From assembly GCA_964547995.1 (NCBI GenBank), contig CAZJRB010000186.1:1-8221 (forward strand): DNA of 8,221 nt. The letters run 5' to 3'. The stretch is from CAZJRB01 sp964547995. GTDB taxonomy: Bacteria > Planctomycetota > Planctomycetia > Pirellulales > Thermoguttaceae. Under the pieces are notes generated by a model. It saw only the letters and a program-made list of their open reading frames with translations. It was not told the DNA's origin and ran no database searches. This document shows, in pieces, positions 4,870 through 8,221 of this stretch. The position numbers were made by a program, and so were the translations under genes. Every line of letters starts with the position of its first letter. Within the stretch, counting starts at the first letter, position 1.

Positions 4870-6300
4870 TCATTGTACACACGTGCCACACGATGTACAC
4901 GGTTCAACCCCGTCCCAACAATAGGTACAGAGTTTCTCCTTCGGCAGTCCGATTGCGCTGACCAGATCGCCGAGTTTCTGATACTTTAGCGAGGTGAGCC
5001 CCAACCGCTGACGGACGCGCTCGACCATGGCCTGGTGGCGCTGCGACTCGGGATCGGCGTATTCGACCAGATGCCGGGCGTCGGCGCCTTCCAGCTCCTT
5101 GATTGCTTTGCGGCCGGCCAGGTCCAGTTCCGACTTGGACCGGGAGAAATTGAGGAACTTGCACCCGTAAACCAACGGCGGGCAGGCGGGGCTCATGTGA
5201 ACTTCCAGCGCTCCGTAGTCGTAAAGACGCTGGATCGTAACCTTCAATTGAGTCCCCCGAACGATGGAATCCTCCAGGAAGAGCAGCCGTTTGGAGCGGA
5301 TTAATTCGCGGATGGGAATGAGCTTCATTCGGGCGACCAGGTCGCGGATGCGCTGGTCTTGGGGCATGAAACTCCGCGGCCAGGTCGGGGTGTATTTGAC
5401 AAAGGGGCGTTGGTAGGGGATGCGGGCCTCGTTGGCATAGCCGATGGCGTGGCCGGTTCCGGAGTCGGGAATGCCGGCAACGATGTCGATCTGGCGGTCG
5501 TCCGCCCGGGCCAGCGCCGCACCGCAGCGGTTGCGGACCTCCTCGACATTGATTCCTTCGTAGTTCGACGCCGGATAGCCGTAGTAGACCCACAGGAAAG
5601 CGCAGATCTGGTTTGTCTCACCCGGCGGTCGAAGCGTTTCGGCCCCGTCCGGCGTCATCCGCACGATTTCGCCCGGTCCGAGATAGCGGCTGATTTCGTA
5701 CCCGAGGTTTGCCAAAGCGCACGTTTCCAGCGTGGCGGCATACGCGCCTTCCCTCTTTGCGATCACCACGGGCGTGCGGCCCAGGCGGTCCCGGGCTGCA
5801 TAGATGCAACCTTCGGCCAGGAGCAACAGCGAGCACGAACCCTCAACCCGGTCTTGGGCACGCGCGATGCCGTCTTCGAAATTGCTCTCCTGATTGATTA
5901 ACGTAGCGACCATTTCGGTCGGGTTGATTACGCCACCGCTCATCTCGGAGAAATGGGCGCTCTGGTTTTCGAAGATTTCCGCGGCCAGTTCGTCGAGATT
6001 CTGGATTCTTCCGACCGTTACCAGGGCATAGGTTCCCAGGTGCGAGCCTATGATCAGGGGCTGGTCGTCATAGTCGCTGATGATCCCGATCCCGAGCGAT
6101 CCCTCCATCTTGTTGAGATCGTCTTCGAACTTGCTGCGGAACTGCGCATTGGTGATGTCTTTGATAAACCGGGTGAACCCCTTCCCGTTCCTTACCGCCA
6201 TCCCGCCGCGCACGGTGCCGAGGTGCGAGTGGTAGTCGGTGCCGTAGAAGAGGTCGGCAACACAGTCCCCCTTGGAGGCAACGCCGTAGAATCCGCCCAT
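4870..6300 (-). CDS. purF: PurF-like amidophosphoribosyltransferase with degenerate glutaminase site
   Basis: A 476-residue homologue of PurF, which makes 5-phosphoribosylamine from PRPP and glutamine in the first step of purine synthesis. The phosphoribosyltransferase half is well kept: GINVEEVRNRCG (~249-260), DIVAGIPDSG (~272-281), IGYANEARIPY and the PRPP loop LFLEDSIVRGT (340-350). Compared from memory with Bacillus PurF, the four [4Fe-4S] ligands are present: Cys233 (QICAFLW), Cys380 (PPLVYGC), Cys458 and Cys461 (LCTYCWDG). The N-terminal Ntn-hydrolase half differs: it starts MGGFYGVASK where PurF has Met-Cys-Gly-Ile, so the Cys1 nucleophile is absent. The usual H.RY.T and HNG.. motifs are replaced by GIIS and TVGR. 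The tail adds CTSCGTC (468-474). Similar MGGF-type proteins occur in Bacteroidetes under the purF name, so the symbol is by homology only. It lies 22 bases after carB. Start ATG 6298-6300 has only a weak GGGAA upstream. Confidence 0.85.
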   Translation of the reverse strand: MGGFYGVASKGDCVADLFYGTDYHSHLGTVRGGMAVRNGKGFTRFIKDITNAQFRSKFEDDLNKMEGSLGIGIISDYDDQPLIIGSHLGTYALVTVGRIQNLDELAAEIFENQSAHFSEMSGGVINPTEMVATLINQESNFEDGIARAQDRVEGSCSLLLLAEGCIYAARDRLGRTPVVIAKREGAYAATLETCALANLGYEISRYLGPGEIVRMTPDGAETLRPPGETNQICAFLWVYYGYPASNYEGINVEEVRNRCGAALARADDRQIDIVAGIPDSGTGHAIGYANEARIPYQRPFVKYTPTWPRSFMPQDQRIRDLVARMKLIPIRELIRSKRLLFLEDSIVRGTQLKVTIQRLYDYGALEVHMSPACPPLVYGCKFLNFSRSKSELDLAGRKAIKELEGADARHLVEYADPESQRHQAMVERVRQRLGLTSLKYQKLGDLVSAIGLPKEKLCTYCWDGVEPCTSCGTCVQ

Positions 6301-6322
6301 GATGATCTATTCCCGGGTGTGG

Positions 6323-8221
6323 TTACGTTATGTCGTTGTGATACTCCTGTAGGCTCTTGGCCTGACGTTTTTCCTTTTTCATTGCGTCGATCCCCTTGGC
6401 GGCGGCAACGGCTGCTGCGATGGTGGTAACGTAGGGGATTTTCCGCTTGATCGCCGTCTTGCGGATGTAAGCGTCGTCGACCTTGCCGACCTTGCCTCGC
6501 GGCGTATTGATGACCATTTGGATATCGCCGTCCATGATCGCGTCGCCGATATTGGGTCGTCCTTCGCGCATCTTGATCATTACTTCCGACGCAATGCCGT
6601 TTTCAGCGAGGAAGTCGTGTGTTCCGCGAGTGGTGACGATCTTGAACCCGAGTTCGGCGAAGCGTCGGGCGACGTCGATTGCCGCCGGTTTGTCGCGGTC
6701 GGCCACTGTGATCAGCACCGTTCCCTCCAGAGGCAAGGGCGTCCCCGTTGCTTCCTGGGCCTTGTAGAACGCCAGCCCGAACGTTCCGGCCATGCCGAGC
6801 ACTTCGCCGGTGCTCCGCATTTCGGGACCCAGCAACGGGTCTACTTCGTGGTACATGTTGAAAGGGAAGACGGCTTCTTTGACACCGAAATGCGGGATCG
6901 CCTTCCGCCCAAGGCCCAACTCCGAAAGTTTTTTGCCCAGCATGACTTGCATTGCAATCCTTGCCATGGGAATGCTGCAAACCTTCGACACCAGCGGTAC
7001 CGTCCGGCTCGCGCGGGGGTTCGCTTCGAGGATGTAGACGGTGTCCTGGCAGATGGCGTATTGGATGTTCATCAGTCCCACGACGTTCATCGCGACGGCG
7101 ATTTTCCGGTTGTACTGGTAGATCGTATCGATGTGCTTCGGCGCGATGCTGATGGGTGGGATGACGCAGGCCGAATCACCCGAGTGAACGCCGGCCAGCT
7201 CGATGTGCTCCATGATGGCGGGCACAAAGGCGTCCTCGCCGTCGGCGATGGCATCGGCCTCGACCTCGATCGCGTTTTCGAGGAACTTGTCAATCAGGAT
7301 GGGCCGCTCCGGCGAGACATCGACCGCCGCGGCCATGTAGTGCTTGAGCATCTCCTCGTCGTGGACGACCTCCATGGCCCGGCCGCCGAGCACGAACGAC
7401 GGCCGCACCATCAACGGGTATCCGATCTGCCCGGCGATCTGGAGGGCCTCTTCAAGTGTGCTGGCCATGCCGGACTCGGGTTGTGGGATACCCAGCTTTC
7501 GCATCATCTGGCGGAAACGATCCCGGTCTTCGGCCAACTCGATAGTCTCGGGCGAGGTGCCGAGAATCTTCACGCCCGCTTTGGCCAGCTCGGCCGCGAT
7601 GTTCAACGGTGTCTGCCCGCCGAACTGCACGACCACCCCCTCCGGCTTCTCCTTCTGGTAGATGCTCAGGACGTCCTCGACCGTGAGCGGCTCGAAGTAG
7701 AGCTTGTTCGAGGTGTCGTAGTCGGTCGAGACGGTTTCGGGGTTGCAGTTGACCATGATCGATTCGAGCCCCTCGTCGCGGATTGCGAATGCGGCGTGGA
7801 CGCAGCAGTAGTCGAATTCGATTCCCTGGCCGATGCGGTTCGGGCCTCCGCCGAGGACCATGATCTTACGGTTTGTCGACGTCCCGGTTGCATCGGGGGC
7901 GTTGTAGGTGGAGTAGTAGTAGGCGGCGTTTTCCACGCCGCTGACCGGTACTGCGTGCCATCCCTCGACCACGCCCATGGCCGTCCGCTGATCGCGAATC
8001 TGTTTCTCCGGCACGCCGAGCAGCCCGGCCAGGTAGCGATCGGCGAACCCGTCCTTCTTGGCCCGCCCGAGCAGTTCGTCGGGCAGCTCCTTCCCTTTGC
8101 ACTGGAGGATTTCCTCTTCCAGCTCGACGAGTTCCTTCATCTGCCCGATAAACCAGGGCTTGATGTACGTTCGTTCGTAGAGCGTTTGGACGTCGGCCCC
8201 TTTGCGGAGGGCTTCGTACAT
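6323..8221 (-). CDS. carB: Carbamoyl-phosphate synthase large subunit, C-terminal part, 5'-truncated by window edge
   Basis: The visible 632 residues are roughly the last three fifths of CarB (usually ~1,070 residues); the frame runs to the window edge, so the ATG at 8219-8221 is an internal Met. CarB with CarA makes carbamoyl phosphate from glutamine-derived ammonia, bicarbonate and two ATP for pyrimidines and arginine. In order: helical oligomerisation domain (~1-115, WFIGQMKELVELEEEIL), second pre-ATP-grasp domain (~118-225, VLGGGPNRIGQGIEFDYCCV), second ATP-grasp domain (~228-430, DRDRFRQMMRKLGIPQPESG, PLMVRPSFVLGGRAMEVV, ILEANPRASRTVPLVSKV), which makes carbamoyl phosphate from carbamate, and the MGS-like regulatory domain (~498-632, VLITVADRDKPAAIDVARRF, VINTPRGK, DAYIRKTAIKRKIPYVTT). 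All expected motifs are intact, so it should be functional. It stops at TAA 6323-6325, 22 bases before the PurF-like gene. Confidence 0.96.
   Translation of the reverse strand: MYEALRKGADVQTLYERTYIKPWFIGQMKELVELEEEILQCKGKELPDELLGRAKKDGFADRYLAGLLGVPEKQIRDQRTAMGVVEGWHAVPVSGVENAAYYYSTYNAPDATGTSTNRKIMVLGGGPNRIGQGIEFDYCCVHAAFAIRDEGLESIMVNCNPETVSTDYDTSNKLYFEPLTVEDVLSIYQKEKPEGVVVQFGGQTPLNIAAELAKAGVKILGTSPETIELAEDRDRFRQMMRKLGIPQPESGMASTLEEALQIAGQIGYPLMVRPSFVLGGRAMEVVHDEEMLKHYMAAAVDVSPERPILIDKFLENAIEVEADAIADGEDAFVPAIMEHIELAGVHSGDSACVIPPISIAPKHIDTIYQYNRKIAVAMNVVGLMNIQYAICQDTVYILEANPRASRTVPLVSKVCSIPMARIAMQVMLGKKLSELGLGRKAIPHFGVKEAVFPFNMYHEVDPLLGPEMRSTGEVLGMAGTFGLAFYKAQEATGTPLPLEGTVLITVADRDKPAAIDVARRFAELGFKIVTTRGTHDFLAENGIASEVMIKMREGRPNIGDAIMDGDIQMVINTPRGKVGKVDDAYIRKTAIKRKIPYVTTIAAAVAAAKGIDAMKKEKRQAKSLQEYHNDIT

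Noticed and set aside
3592..4989. 465-codon open frame on the plus strand opposite DUF1846 and the end of the PurF homologue
   Set aside because: It mirrors a well-recognised conserved protein on the other strand, spans the gap between two genes, and its product resembles no family; long antisense frames are expected in GC-rich DNA.

Overview
The window is GC-rich, almost wholly coding bacterial DNA. I infer a Planctomycetota-like (PVC group) heterotroph. The reasons are a pair of carbohydrate-active enzymes (GH2-type and a secreted GH29-type), a secreted Lys/Glu/Ala-rich protein of a kind I associate with planctomycete genomes, and the divergent 'MGGFYGVASK' PurF homologue. This placement is inference; no rRNA or other phylogenetic marker is present.

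Layout. Positions 1-2552 read rightwards: the C-terminal part of a GH2-like glycoside hydrolase (cut by the left edge), an alpha-L-fucosidase-like GH29 enzyme starting at its stop codon, and a secreted coiled-coil-rich protein whose end is replaced by IS-derived sequence. Positions 3078-8221 read leftwards as one tight run: carB (cut by the right edge), a PurF-like amidophosphoribosyltransferase, a DUF1846 (UPF0371) protein and a 79-residue hypothetical protein. The two blocks converge on a ~525-base stretch with no intact gene (2553-3077). It holds a decayed IS200/IS605-type insertion: a hairpin-bearing left end, a broken tnpA start that still encodes ECKYHVIFIPKYRRKVIY, a second diverged copy of the left end 213 bases downstream, and two strong hairpins at 2975-3021 that look like the right end.

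How the genes work together. The left block looks like glycan degradation: the GH2 and GH29 genes are almost certainly co-translated and would trim galactose- and fucose-type residues. The right block joins carbamoyl-phosphate synthesis (CarB), a PRPP-binding PurF homologue and a protein of unknown function.

The most interesting signal is the PurF homologue. Its N-terminal glutaminase domain lacks the usual Cys1 nucleophile and other glutamine-site motifs, yet its PRPP loop and all four positions equivalent to the [4Fe-4S] ligands of Bacillus PurF are kept, and a further three-Cys tail is added. It may use ammonia, or another nitrogen donor, or do a different PRPP reaction. No CRISPR array, tRNA, rRNA or complete mobile element was found.
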